Source: Anastatus disparis
Lineage: Eukaryota; Arthropoda; Insecta; Hymenoptera; Eupelmidae
Assembly (NCBI GenBank): GCA_017163975.1
Contig: JAFFSR010000373.1
Span: forward strand, 1,941,001 to 2,005,000
Direction of reading: 5' to 3'
DNA length: 64,000 bases
The notes under the pieces were generated by a model that made no database searches, was not told where the DNA came from, and saw nothing but the letters and a program-made list of their open reading frames with translations. Positions within the stretch are counted from its first letter, which is position 1. Every line of letters begins with the position of its first letter. Position numbers and translations under genes: made by a program. Positions 11,801 through 20,897 of the stretch are shown one piece after another.

Positions 11801-12225
11801 ATAAGAAGAGATATATTGTACGATGCATTTTGGAGAGGACAACCACGTAATGAGCAGTTTTACCACCAAGTAGATCGTACACGAATGACGTGGCATCAGT
11901 TCAATCAAAATGATCACCGGGATCAACAAATTAATGAGCGTAAGTATATCATATTTTTTTATAATTATATATATAATAAAATAGTTTAAAAATTTATATA
12001 TTTATTATTTCAAAAGTTATTCGGAGGAGCAGCGAACTCTTTGATAGGCTTCCGAGTTTCTTGAACGTAGAAGTACAGCGAATCATGTACGTTAAACGAG
12101 CTCAAGAATTAAGATGGCTATATGATTTAGCTTTAGATCCTAATTCTGTGCTTTATACAGAAAATGATTTGTGTGACTTATTAACACGAATATCAGAAAG
12201 CTTTTCTGGTCATCCGGAAGAATAA
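8839..12225 (+). CDS. Spliced Maverick gene, unknown function (3 exons, 426 codons)
   Basis: Exons 8839-9172, 11202-11939 and 12017-12225 join in one open frame of 426 codons plus TAA. Donors are AG/GTAAGT and GC/GTAAGTAT; acceptors are TATATAG and TTCAAAAG. Both introns are phase 1. The first exon encodes a basic 111-residue domain (many Arg/Lys, WRQRIKRLSCFELKREIRF). The second is acidic and Ser/Asp/Glu-rich; its end plus the third exon encode a conserved-looking basic/hydrophobic tail with FLNVEVQRIMYVKRAQ. I do not recognise the family. Its place directly before PolB, and the possibility that exon 1 also joins the PolB frame, make a terminal-protein or replication role conceivable; this is inference. 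If intron 1 were not removed, exon 1 would end after 9 more residues at 9201. Confidence 0.65.
9557..9674. repeat. Two tandem copies of a 59-bp unit
   Basis: The unit starting GCTTCTTTACGATTTTGACC occurs at 9557 and 9616 with one or two differences. It lies inside intron 1 of the Maverick leader gene. Confidence 0.85.
9866..10860. repeat. Three related ~300-bp imperfect palindromes in tandem
   Basis: Units lie at about 9873-10178, 10213-10511 and 10535-10855. The middle one is clearest: TAATGAGTCATACATAAATT at 10213 is mirrored by its complement ending at 10511, and the centre contains ATCGAT-rich sequence. Each unit has AAATTAC...TTTTTAAAAATC arms and a central pair of about 12 bp (AAAAATCACC/GGTGATTTTT in the first). 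They fill most of intron 1. They could be MITE insertions of one family or a structured repeat belonging to the element. Confidence 0.7.
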
Positions 12226-12299
12226 ATATTATAAATTTTGTAAATATTATATTTTTGTATATATTAAATAAAAATAAAAATTTTTGAAATCTTTTACAG

Positions 12300-13111
12300 C
12301 TAATGAGTATTCTTATGATTCTTCAACCTCTGTATATCCTGATTCCTCATCATCATCGTCCATGTATACAAGCGATGCTGAAACCTTAGAATATGATGGT
12401 GATTTATCATCACAAGAGTCTCAAATGGTACCAGTAGATGATGGGTCTAGCATCAACGATGTTGAAAACAATGGGGAATCGAATGATCCTGAAAGCATGG
12501 ACTATGATGCTGATTTATCATCATATTTACAAGAATCTCAACCTATACAAGTAGGTGGTGGGGGCGATGGTGATAGAGGTAATGAAAATGAGGGTAACGA
12601 AAATAATGGAGAAATTCTGCCAGCCATGAATGTAGAAGAAGAAGACGAAGAAGAAGAAGCGGAACGAGAAGTTGAAGAAGCAAATGATGATGATATTTAT
12701 ACTATAAGACCCCCTGGAGAAAGATTCACTATATTTGAAGATTTTGAACGCCACGTTGTTAGATATCAAATAAATGGTAGGCAATTAAACTTAAAAATAA
12801 ATGCACCCCCAGAAAACATAAATCCTATCGTTTGGTTAGAAATGGCGATCCGTGATATTTATGAATATATTATTTCATTAGCACGCATAAATGACAGGAT
12901 AGGAGTAAGTATACGAAGTACAAATTTCGCACATGGGCCTGGTGGTCTATCATTTCGGCCCCTTAATAACTTCAACTATAATGATTTATGGGGATTAATT
13001 AGTGGGTTGACCCAAAGTAACCAAGATTTTCATATGGATGAAAGTTTTATTGTATTTATCTTGTTTGTAAATGTACCAGCTGGTGAAGGTTATCGTGGAA
13101 GACAAAGGTGA
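12300..13111 (+). pseudogene. PolB N-terminal segment (first frame)
   Basis: The frame is open from a TTG at 12284, but a good splice acceptor (TCTTTTACAG) ends at 12299, so coding probably starts at 12300. There is no ATG before 12362. The acceptor is phase-compatible with the donor at 9172. Residues 1-150 are Ser/Asp/Glu-rich and disordered. The following region (ERFTIFEDFERHVVRYQING, then a WLEMAIRDIY segment and FILFVNVPAGEGYRG) is the conserved lead-in found before Maverick polymerases. The frame ends at TGA 13109-13111, while the polymerase continues in the next frame from about 13105: a frameshift. Confidence 0.75.
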
Positions 13112-16100
13112 CTGTTAATATATTAAATCAAAAATCTATTGTTTCAATTCAAAACGATGATAATATGTGTCTTCCAAGAGCTTTAGTTGTTGGTGAGGCT
13201 TTTATTGAATTAAAAAAATCTGTAAGCGGCAAAACACGTGAAATTTGGAATCATATTCGCGATCATAGACGGGCTTTACAGCGAGACCGCGCGCGTGATC
13301 TTATAAATAAAACTAATATAATAATTCCAGCTACAGGATGCGGGGTACCGGAAATTCAAATATTTCAAAATTATTATGCGGAACGGGGTATAGCAATTGT
13401 AGTATACGATACTTCGTCTTTTGGAGATGGAGATCCTACGTTTTTTAACGGTCGTAGACAACTAGATACGCAATTATCGGGTGTAATAAATCTTTTATAT
13501 GATAATGTAACATGTCATTATAATACTATTTTAAATTTGATAGGTGCTTCGCGTAATAGATTTTTTTGCGACAATTGTAATAAATCTTATCGATATATCA
13601 ACGAGCATAATTGTTCTGCTCGTTGTTCAGCGTGTTTTGTAAAACCACCATGCGTGTCTGAGAATGTAAATGTGATATTGTGTAATCAATGCAATCGAAA
13701 ATTTTATGGTCAAAATTGCTATGATAATCATAAAAAGAATGGCACATACAAGAAAAATAACAAAAATATTTGTGAGGTTTTGAAAATTTGTAATAAGTGT
13801 AAGAAACGTTATAATGTATATGGACCTAAGCACAAATGTGGAACAAATTGGTGCAATGCATGTCATAAAAATCATAATATTAACGAATTATGCTACATTC
13901 AACCTATACGACCGAAGCGAAACTCTTCATCTAATGCCAGTGCAACAGTAAAAAAAAAGAATTTATTCATTTTTTATGGCTTTGAAACGCGTCAAGATTC
14001 CCCGTATCTCGATCATCCTACTATTAAAGTACACATACCAAATCTCTGTGTCGTACAACAAGCTTGCGACGATTGTATAGTATTACAGAGTATCGATAAC
14101 CTTTGTACGACATGTGGTATTCGTGAATACGTATTCCGTGATAATCCAGTCAAAGCTATACTGGATTTGACGATACGTGAAAAATCTCAATTTGAACAAA
14201 TCATTTGTATAGCACATAATTCGAAGGGGTTTGATGGTCAATTTATTCTCAAAGAAATTGTGGAGAAAACAAGACAAATTCCTACAATAATATTAAATGG
14301 ACAAAATATCATAATATTACAGTGCGGATGTACAAAATTTATTGACAGCTTGAATTATTTCCAAATGAAATTAAGCGCTCTTCCAGAAACTTTTGCACTA
14401 CCACCTTGTAGTAAAAAAGGTTATTTTCCACACTTGTTCAATACTTTAGACAATCAAAATTATATTGGTCCCTTACCGGAAGCAGGGTATTACTCACTGG
14501 ATTCCATGTCAACTAACGAACGAGAAAGTTTTATTAAATGGTACAACGAAAATCGAGATACATATGAATTTGATGTTCAACGTGAAATAGTAGAATATTG
14601 CAGAATGGATGTTGAAATTTTAAGACTCGCTTGTACAGCATTTCGTAAAATATTTATCGAATGTGGAGATACATGCCCGTTTACAGAAGCCACTACTATA
14701 GCTTCAGCATGTTCTGTGGTTTTTAGGAAAAAGTTTTTACGTGAAAATACAATAGGTATAATTCCTACAGCTGGATATCGTTTGGCAGATAGACAGTCGC
14801 AAAAAGCCTTACAATGGTTGTTTCAATGCGAACGAGATCTTGGAAAATCCATCATTCATGCTGGAAGGGCGCGAGAATTTGTGCTACCTGAAAGATTCAT
14901 CGCAGATGGTTTCTTACCACCATGTGAGTCTTCAACATCAGAAACAAAAGGTGTTGTATTTGAATTCCAAGGTTGTTATACGCATGGTTGCCCTAAATGC
15001 TTTACTAAAAATCGTGACAAATTAATGGCTTATGGACGATCTTTCAACGAGGTTTACGATGCTACCCGTCGAAAAATTGAAAAAATGAAGTCTCACGGAT
15101 ACGATATACGTGAAATGTGGGAATGCGATTTCGAAAAAATCAAGGCTGAAAATTTTGAAATAAAGCAATATGTAACCAATCATCCATTAATTAATCAAAT
15201 TAGTTTAAGCCCTCGTGATGCTTTTTTCGGTGGTAGGACAGAAAATATAGTTACACAATATAATATTACCAACGGTGAGAAGATTAAGTATACAGATATA
15301 TGTTCCCTTTATCCTTATGTTTTTAAGAGAGGTCAATTTCCTATTGGCCACCCTCGTATCTTGGTTGGTCGAGAATGCGACGAACTCACAAATGGTGATA
15401 ATAATAATTTATTAGGTGTTGAAGGTTTGGTCAAATGTAAAGTTCTGCCTCCCCGAGATTTGTACTTACCTTTATTACCGGTGAAAATGCATGGTCGTTT
15501 GCTTTTTGCACTTTGTCGTTCTTGTTGCGAAGAAAAACGCCAACGCGATTGCAAGCACGAAAATATAAAAGACAGAGAATTCAGTGGAACATGGGTAGTC
15601 GATGAATTACGAAAAGCTGTTCGACTTGGGTACAAAATCACGGAAATTTTTACAATTTGGCAATACAAAATGACACGTTACGATCAAAGTTCGGGTATTG
15701 GAGGACTTTTTGCAGAATACGTCAATACATTTTTAAAAATGAAACAAGAAGCGAGTGGGTGGCCAGCGTGGTGTAAGGATGTAGAGACAAAAAATGCGTA
15801 TATAAATCAATATGAAATAGATGAGGGTATACGGCTAAATGAAGAGAAAATTGAAAAAAATGCTGAACTACGCGCAGTAGCTAAATTATGTTTGAATTCA
15901 TTTTGGGGTAAGTTTGGTCAAAGAAGTAATTTGAAACAAACAGAGATCATAAAGTCACGCGAGGAGCTCTTAAAACTATTAACATGTCCGGAAAAAGAGG
16001 TCTTCGAGATTTTACCCGTAAATAATGAAATTTTATACGTTAACTGGCAGTACATAGAAGAAGCTGTAGTACCAACAGGTCATACAAGTGTTGTTATCGC

Positions 16101-16206
16101 TGCTTATACAACGGCTCAAGCTCGATTAAAGCTGTATGAGCATTTAGAAAAATTAGGTACACGAGTACTTTATTACGATACCGATTCTTGTATATTTATC
16201 TCGTGA
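13108..16206 (+). pseudogene. polB: Protein-primed family B DNA polymerase (main segment, frameshifted at both ends)
   Basis: Maverick PolB; it would replicate the linear element by protein priming. Residues 15-28 (QNDDNMCLPRALVV) plus a later CHYNTI form an OTU-like Cys/His layout, followed by several CXXC zinc-binding pairs (residues 150-270). Exonuclease motif I reads FYGFET, where FYDFE is expected: the catalytic Asp is Gly at residue 291. Exo II (AHNSKGFDGQF) and Exo III (YCRMDVEIL) are intact. Polymerase motif A is DICSLYP (Asp730), motif B KLCLNSFWGKFG, motif C YYDTDS (Asp1024, Asp1026). The frame breaks at 16204, just after motif C. The nominal GTG at 13108 is not a real start; the true start is upstream in another frame. 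Confidence 0.93.
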
Positions 16207-16699
16207 AGCAGATACAAACGAATATAATCCATTTATAGGTACAAAACTCGGTGATATGACGGATGAGCTTAGATGTTACGGTGATAACTCTTATATTGAA
16301 AGTTTCATATCAGGAGGCCCAAAATTTTATGCTTACCGTGTCATTTTACCCAATGGTGAAAGAGTTGAATGTTGTAAAGTCAAAGGAATCGCGTTAAATT
16401 TCTCAAACGGACGTAAAATTAATTTCACAAGTATACAAAATTTAATTGACGATGCGTTTAAATTAAATGATAACGTAAATAATGATGATGTTGATGATGA
16501 TGAGAGTGACGATGATGAGTATGTTCGTATGAATCAACCTTGTAAAAAAATTAAACTTCGATTTAGCGCAATTAGGCGAACTAAAACGCATGAAGTTGTA
16601 ACAAAAAAAGAAACAAAAACTTGCTGTGTTGTATTAAAAAAGCGTCGTTATATATCTGAAAAATTTTCATTACCTTTTGGTTATAAAAAAATTCAATAA
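16207..16699 (+). pseudogene. PolB C-terminal segment (shifted frame)
   Basis: The frame is open from about 16190 to TAA at 16699. It starts with SREADTNEY and GDMTDELRCYG, the thumb region that follows motif C in Maverick polymerases, then FISGGPKFYAYRV. An Asp-rich stretch and a Lys/Arg-rich end (KKIKLRF, LKKRRYISEKF) follow. The ATG at 16256 is internal and unlikely to be used. A two-base deletion or one-base insertion near 16203 separates it from the catalytic part. Confidence 0.85.
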
Positions 16700-17093
16700 A
16701 ATAAATTAAATTGAAAAATGGTTTTATCTTGATTTTATCCCCGTATTCCTAGACCTACAGCTATTGCTTAAAATCGTAACATTAACCTCTTATACAGAAA
16801 AATACAAATTGATCGAATACGTCTTATTTATGATTGGTACGTGAAATTAACTTATAATATAGCTCTTGTCTTGGTACATGTTGATAAGCTAATTACGAGA
16901 CACGTGCGAAAAAATAGCTAATATTCGCGCGTGTCTCGACCGCTGTAATAAGCTAATTACGAGACGCGCGCGCGCTAAATTAGCTAATATTCGCGCGTGT
17001 CTCGACCGCGCCGCGCCGCCGCCGCCGCCGACCGCTCGTGTTGAATATATCAACCTTAGGGGTGAAGCAGACAGTATTAACGAAACTTGCAAG
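16700..17093. other. Intergenic region between PolB and ATPase
   Basis: About 390 bp between the two longest-spaced genes in the cluster. The first 180 bp are plain AT-rich; then come two GC-rich repeats with inverted arms (see 16884-17009) and a GCC-repeat run (17010-17030). It is the likely site of the promoter of the ATPase gene, or of a replication signal. Confidence 0.5.
16884..17009. repeat. Two 60-62 bp direct repeats, each with an inverted CGAGAC/GTCTCG arm pair
   Basis: Units at 16884-16943 and 16948-17009 both start ATAAGCTAATTACGAGAC and end CGCGCGTGTCTCGACCGC. Within each, ACGAGACxCG...CGxGTCTCG can form a GC-rich hairpin with an AGCTAATATT loop region. GC content is sharply above that of the surrounding genes. 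Confidence 0.85.
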
Positions 17094-17756
17094 ATGGATA
17101 CACGGTTCAAACATCCATTCACATGTATCGTCAGTGGACCTACGGGTTGTGGTAAAACAGTATTCGTTAAACGATTTCTCGCGAACCTATCTAATGTTTG
17201 CGATGTAGCATTTGATAGGATTTTATTTTATTACGCAGAGTGGCAAGAAACATATCAAAACGAATTAAAAATACCATCTCACCAACCTATAGAATTTCGC
17301 GAAGGATTACCCCAACCCTCGGACTATTCTAACGACAATAAAAAGAAAAAATTAATAATAATAGATGACTTGATGCGCGAATCTTCCAACAATATTATTC
17401 TGGATTTGTTTACAAAAGGTAGTCATCATAAAAATATTAGCGTTATTTTCATCACTCAAAATCTTTTTCACAAAGGTACTGGTCAAAGAGATATTTCATT
17501 AAATGCTAATTATATCGTTATTTTTAAAAATCCACGAGATCGAGCTCAAATTCAATATCTTGCACGACAAGTTTACCCTGAGGATCCGAAATTTTTGCAA
17601 GAAGCCTATTTAGATAGTACACATGTGGCACACGGATATCTATTTTTGGACTTGAAACAGAGTACAAAGGAAGAATACCAATTTCGCACATGCATATTTC
17701 CGGACGATAAAACACAATACGCATACTTACCAAAGTATCATTCGAAATTTCGATAA
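17094..17756 (+). CDS. FtsK/HerA-type (A32-like) DNA packaging ATPase
   Basis: The 220-residue ATPase pumps the genome into capsids in Mavericks, adenovirus-like and giant viruses. Walker A GPTGCGKT is at residues 15-22, Walker B LIIIDDLM at 88-94 (Asp91, Asp92), and the sensor-like VIFITQN at 117-123. The length is right for the family and the frame is intact with an ATG start. It precedes the core-like gene by 57 bp. Confidence 0.93.
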   Translation: MDTRFKHPFTCIVSGPTGCGKTVFVKRFLANLSNVCDVAFDRILFYYAEWQETYQNELKIPSHQPIEFREGLPQPSDYSNDNKKKKLIIIDDLMRESSNNIILDLFTKGSHHKNISVIFITQNLFHKGTGQRDISLNANYIVIFKNPRDRAQIQYLARQVYPEDPKFLQEAYLDSTHVAHGYLFLDLKQSTKEEYQFRTCIFPDDKTQYAYLPKYHSKFR

Positions 17757-17812
17757 GATGACAAATATAAAAAAGAAACTCTGAAAGAATCACCATCAGT
17801 ACTGCTATAGCT

Positions 17813-18244
17813 ATGGCTGCGGTAACACCGAAGAAACGTGGAAAGAAGAAAGTTAATCAGATCGGAGGTCAATGTAGTTGTTTACCGCTAAACTTCAGTA
17901 AAAAGTGTATCGCAATTTTAAATGCACTTTGTCATTCTGACAGTCATCAACGAGTGGCCTTACTTCGAACGTCTGATAAAAAATTAATCAAGTGTGTATG
18001 TGAAAGTGCCCTGAACGTGTTACACGGTACCGTAAAATTAAAAAATTCACAAAAAGAACGACTAAAAAAATACAAACACGTGTTGCGAAAACTAGTAACG
18101 AAAAAAGCTAGGAAGAGCAACGATTGTAAGACTAGTACTAATTGGCATCAGAAAAAACGTGTCATCATTCAAAACGGAGGAAGTTTTTTACCGTTGCTAT
18201 TGGCACCAATCGTAGGGGCCTTGGTATCAAAAATATTTGGTTAA
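17813..18244 (+). CDS. Small basic virion core-like (PX-like) protein
   Basis: The 143-residue protein has a basic start (TPKKRGKKKV), a central motif DKKLIKCVCESALNVLHG, a basic stretch with QKERLKKYKHVLRKL, and a hydrophobic glycine-containing C-terminus GGSFLPLLLAPIVGALVSKI. This arrangement recurs in Maverick/adintovirus genomes between the ATPase and integrase, and the end resembles small DNA-condensing or membrane-active core proteins of adenovirus-like viruses. Family recall is from memory of the pattern; the function is inference. It sits 14 bp before the next gene. Confidence 0.65.
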   Translation: MAAVTPKKRGKKKVNQIGGQCSCLPLNFSKKCIAILNALCHSDSHQRVALLRTSDKKLIKCVCESALNVLHGTVKLKNSQKERLKKYKHVLRKLVTKKARKSNDCKTSTNWHQKKRVIIQNGGSFLPLLLAPIVGALVSKIFG

Positions 18245-18258
18245 ATTAACTTCTAAAC

Positions 18259-19050
18259 GTGATGGAGCGCACGCGCAAAATGGTCATAATACCCGAAGAT
18301 GAATACGAAAGAGGTTTACGTTCAACGAAACAAAAGCACGAGAATTCTGAAATAGAGCACACTGTCCAAACCAAGGGTGACAACTTGTCACGTTTAGATG
18401 CCGAGTTGCACGATATCCTTTTTTCCAAAAGTATTACAGATGAACGCGAAAAGTATCAAAAATACATGCAAATCCTCCAAAAATATCTTCATTTCAAAAA
18501 TGTAGAACGACACGAAAACGCAAATGATACGGAACATGAAGTTGAAGAGACGAAAGCAACGCTAGCAACGCCACTCACGGATGAAATTATTATCGAAAAT
18601 GTTGCAAAGATTTATATAAGAGGGGCGCACGTCTGTTACTCAACCATTGGAAAAAAAACGCTATGGGAAACCTCATGAAATGGGATAATACAGGTCAAGT
18701 TACAGTAGAGGGCATTGTTATTCCAAATTCGAATATTATAGAATTAGTTAACGACATAGTACGAAGAAAAAAGACAGATTCCGTTCCTGCTCCTCCTGGT
18801 AAAACACAAATTACAAGATTTTTATCCTTATCAGAAACACCAGCAAAGTTTCATTGGTAATACAGATATATTGCGTTCCTATAAACTATTACAACCTAAT
18901 AAACCATATAATAGAAATCGCAAGCGGAAAAATTCAACTACCTTAGAAGATTTGGAAAAAGATTTACAGTCTCAATACGAATACAATACTACTAGAAATA
19001 AAAAGAAAAAAGGTTCAACTAAGGAAAAGTGGAAAAGTTTTAGTTTCTAA
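18259..19050 (+). pseudogene. Conserved Maverick protein of unknown role, two compensating frameshifts
   Basis: Three overlapping frame segments make one gene. 18259-18678 (MVIIPEDEYERGL, LSRLDAELHDILFSKS, KYQKYMQILQKYLHF) shifts near the A8 run at 18651-18658 into 18663-18860 (WDNTGQVTVEGIVIPNSNI, PPGKTQ). That shifts near 18852 back to the first frame, ending at 19050 with a Lys/Arg-rich tail. The pattern (xIPEDxYExL, a short helical DxxLSDxEK-like block, then a GxxxxNIxxL block) is familiar from Maverick elements, but I know no assigned function. The end is 3 bp before the integrase ATG. Confidence 0.7.
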
Positions 19051-19053
19051 AAA

Positions 19054-20127
19054 ATGTCTTTAAAAAACATATATTATGATACTTCACACGAGACCGGCTA
19101 TGCTGGTGCGCGTAATTTAATTCGTGTAAATGTTGCGCGAAACAAACGCGAAAAGACTAAAATTTATGAATGGTTGAGTAATCAAGACGTTTATACGTTG
19201 CACAAACCTGTTCGTCGAAAATTCCCAAGATTAAGATATAATGTAACAAATATTGATGATTGTTGGGAAATAGACTTATGCGATATGCAATCTTTCAAAG
19301 AATATAATGACGGATATTGTTACTTACTTGTTGTTATAGATGTGCTTAGCAAGTATGCTTGGGTAGAAATTCTTCGCGATAAAAGTGCAACCAATGTTGC
19401 CGACGCATTTGACAAAATTCTCAAGAGATCAAACGCTCGAGTTCCTATCTCCGTTCAATCGGACAAGGGAAACTTTCAAGATTATTTGAAAAAACGAGAT
19501 ATAAAATTTCGTACAGTACGAAACCCTGATGTCAAGGCAGCTGTAGTAGAGCGTTTAAATCGTACACTCAAAGAACGTATGTTTCGATATTTTACGCATA
19601 AGATTACTCATAGATACATAGATGTCATACAAAACATAGTGAAAGCATACAATCATACTTTACACAGTGGGATTAGAATGATACCAGCAGAAGTGACAAT
19701 TTATAACGCTTCTACAGCAAGAATGAATTTAGAGAAAAGAGCTCTTAGTCAAAGAAAACCATTTCACGCGCCTATATACTCGGTGGGTTCCTATGTTCGC
19801 ATCAGTCGTACAAAAGGCACCTTCGAGAAAGGATACGAGAAAAATTACAGTGAAGAAATTTTTAAAATTTCTCATATATCCAGACGGCAACAGCTTTACA
19901 CGTACGAGTTGTCAGATTTGAATGGGGAAAAAATTGATGGATTTTTCTATCCTGAAGAGTTGGTTAAAGTTGGAAAAAAACGTTTAGATGAAACAGAAAA
20001 GTTTAAGATTGAGCGTGTAATACGTAGCCAAGGCCGTGGTCGAAATAAACAAGTACTCGTTAAATGGTATGGGTATCCTGAAAAATTCAATTCTTGGATA
20101 AACGCGAGTAAATTAACTAACCTTTAA
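19054..20127 (+). CDS. int: Maverick retroviral-type integrase with chromodomain
   Basis: The 357-residue integrase inserts the element into host DNA. The N-terminal YEWLSNQDVYTLHKPVRRKF block precedes the catalytic core: Asp74 (WEIDLCDM), the DVLSKYAWVE strand, Asp137 (VQSDKGNF) and Glu166 (AAVVERLNRTLKERM). The Asp137-Glu166 interval has 28 residues where about 35 is usual, and the common TDxGxEF signature is shortened, so a small in-frame loss has probably occurred. A chromodomain-like C-terminus (about 314-357, FKIERVIRS, VLVKWYGYPEKFNSWI) could guide target choice. The frame is complete with ATG and stop. Confidence 0.92.
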   Translation: MSLKNIYYDTSHETGYAGARNLIRVNVARNKREKTKIYEWLSNQDVYTLHKPVRRKFPRLRYNVTNIDDCWEIDLCDMQSFKEYNDGYCYLLVVIDVLSKYAWVEILRDKSATNVADAFDKILKRSNARVPISVQSDKGNFQDYLKKRDIKFRTVRNPDVKAAVVERLNRTLKERMFRYFTHKITHRYIDVIQNIVKAYNHTLHSGIRMIPAEVTIYNASTARMNLEKRALSQRKPFHAPIYSVGSYVRISRTKGTFEKGYEKNYSEEIFKISHISRRQQLYTYELSDLNGEKIDGFFYPEELVKVGKKRLDETEKFKIERVIRSQGRGRNKQVLVKWYGYPEKFNSWINASKLTNL

Positions 20128-20129
20128 AA

Positions 20130-20849
20130 ATGGATGAGGATGCTGTTTACTTGATTCTTCCTAGTAACAGTAATATGAAATACTTTCCAGATAACACAAC
20201 ATCTTGCTTTACTACACACTTATCGCATGAGATACTATTACATGGTGATTGGAGTGTTGGATTGACTGAAATTCATATACCCAGTACTATTTTACACATT
20301 CAAGAATCTGAAGCAAAGTTTGTCTTCTATATAGATAGTCAAGAACTTCCTCAAAGTATTATGAATGTGGAAAACATAAAACAATTTGAATGTTCATTTC
20401 CCTCTGGAGTATATGAAAGTATTGGCGAATTGGGCCGAGCAATCAATAACCATGCTGGCGATATTAATAAGCATATAGTATTTGATGTCTCGAAGAAAAG
20501 AAAAGGATTTTACGTGATACAGCGAGTATGTGAGTGTAAAGAAACACATTATATTGAAATGAATGAAAAGCTTAGAAACGTTTTCGGATTTGAAAAAGAA
20601 TTTTATGGCAAAAACGCTATCATTACTTTGAAAGCAAAGAAAAATAAGGACAGCACAAAGGGAGTAGCGGTTATCGGTGATAGACCGGTATGTTTAGCAA
20701 GAGCAATACCCGATCAATTCTACATTTACACAGATATATGCGTGCCTTACACAGTGGGAGATACTCAAGCTTCACTGTTACGTATAGTCACATTTAATAA
20801 TACAAAGTATACATTTGACACAGTTCAAGTAAGACTCGGTTATACGTAA
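20130..20849 (+). CDS. Maverick minor capsid / penton-like protein
   Basis: The 239-residue protein begins ILPSNSNMKYFPDNTTSCFT, followed by HGDWSVGLTEIHIPST. This opening is shared by a widespread Maverick structural protein that I associate with the minor (penton-like, jelly-roll) capsid component. Beta-rich alternation continues to the end (YTDICVPYTVGDTQASLLR). The ATG follows the integrase stop after only 2 nt, so translation may depend on reinitiation or an internal promoter. The penton assignment needs a profile search; membership of a Maverick structural family is fairly sure. Confidence 0.72.
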   Translation: MDEDAVYLILPSNSNMKYFPDNTTSCFTTHLSHEILLHGDWSVGLTEIHIPSTILHIQESEAKFVFYIDSQELPQSIMNVENIKQFECSFPSGVYESIGELGRAINNHAGDINKHIVFDVSKKRKGFYVIQRVCECKETHYIEMNEKLRNVFGFEKEFYGKNAIITLKAKKNKDSTKGVAVIGDRPVCLARAIPDQFYIYTDICVPYTVGDTQASLLRIVTFNNTKYTFDTVQVRLGYT

Positions 20850-20897
20850 GTCGACAGTTTTATTTCTCTCGCAAGTTATTTATAATAATAATCAAAT

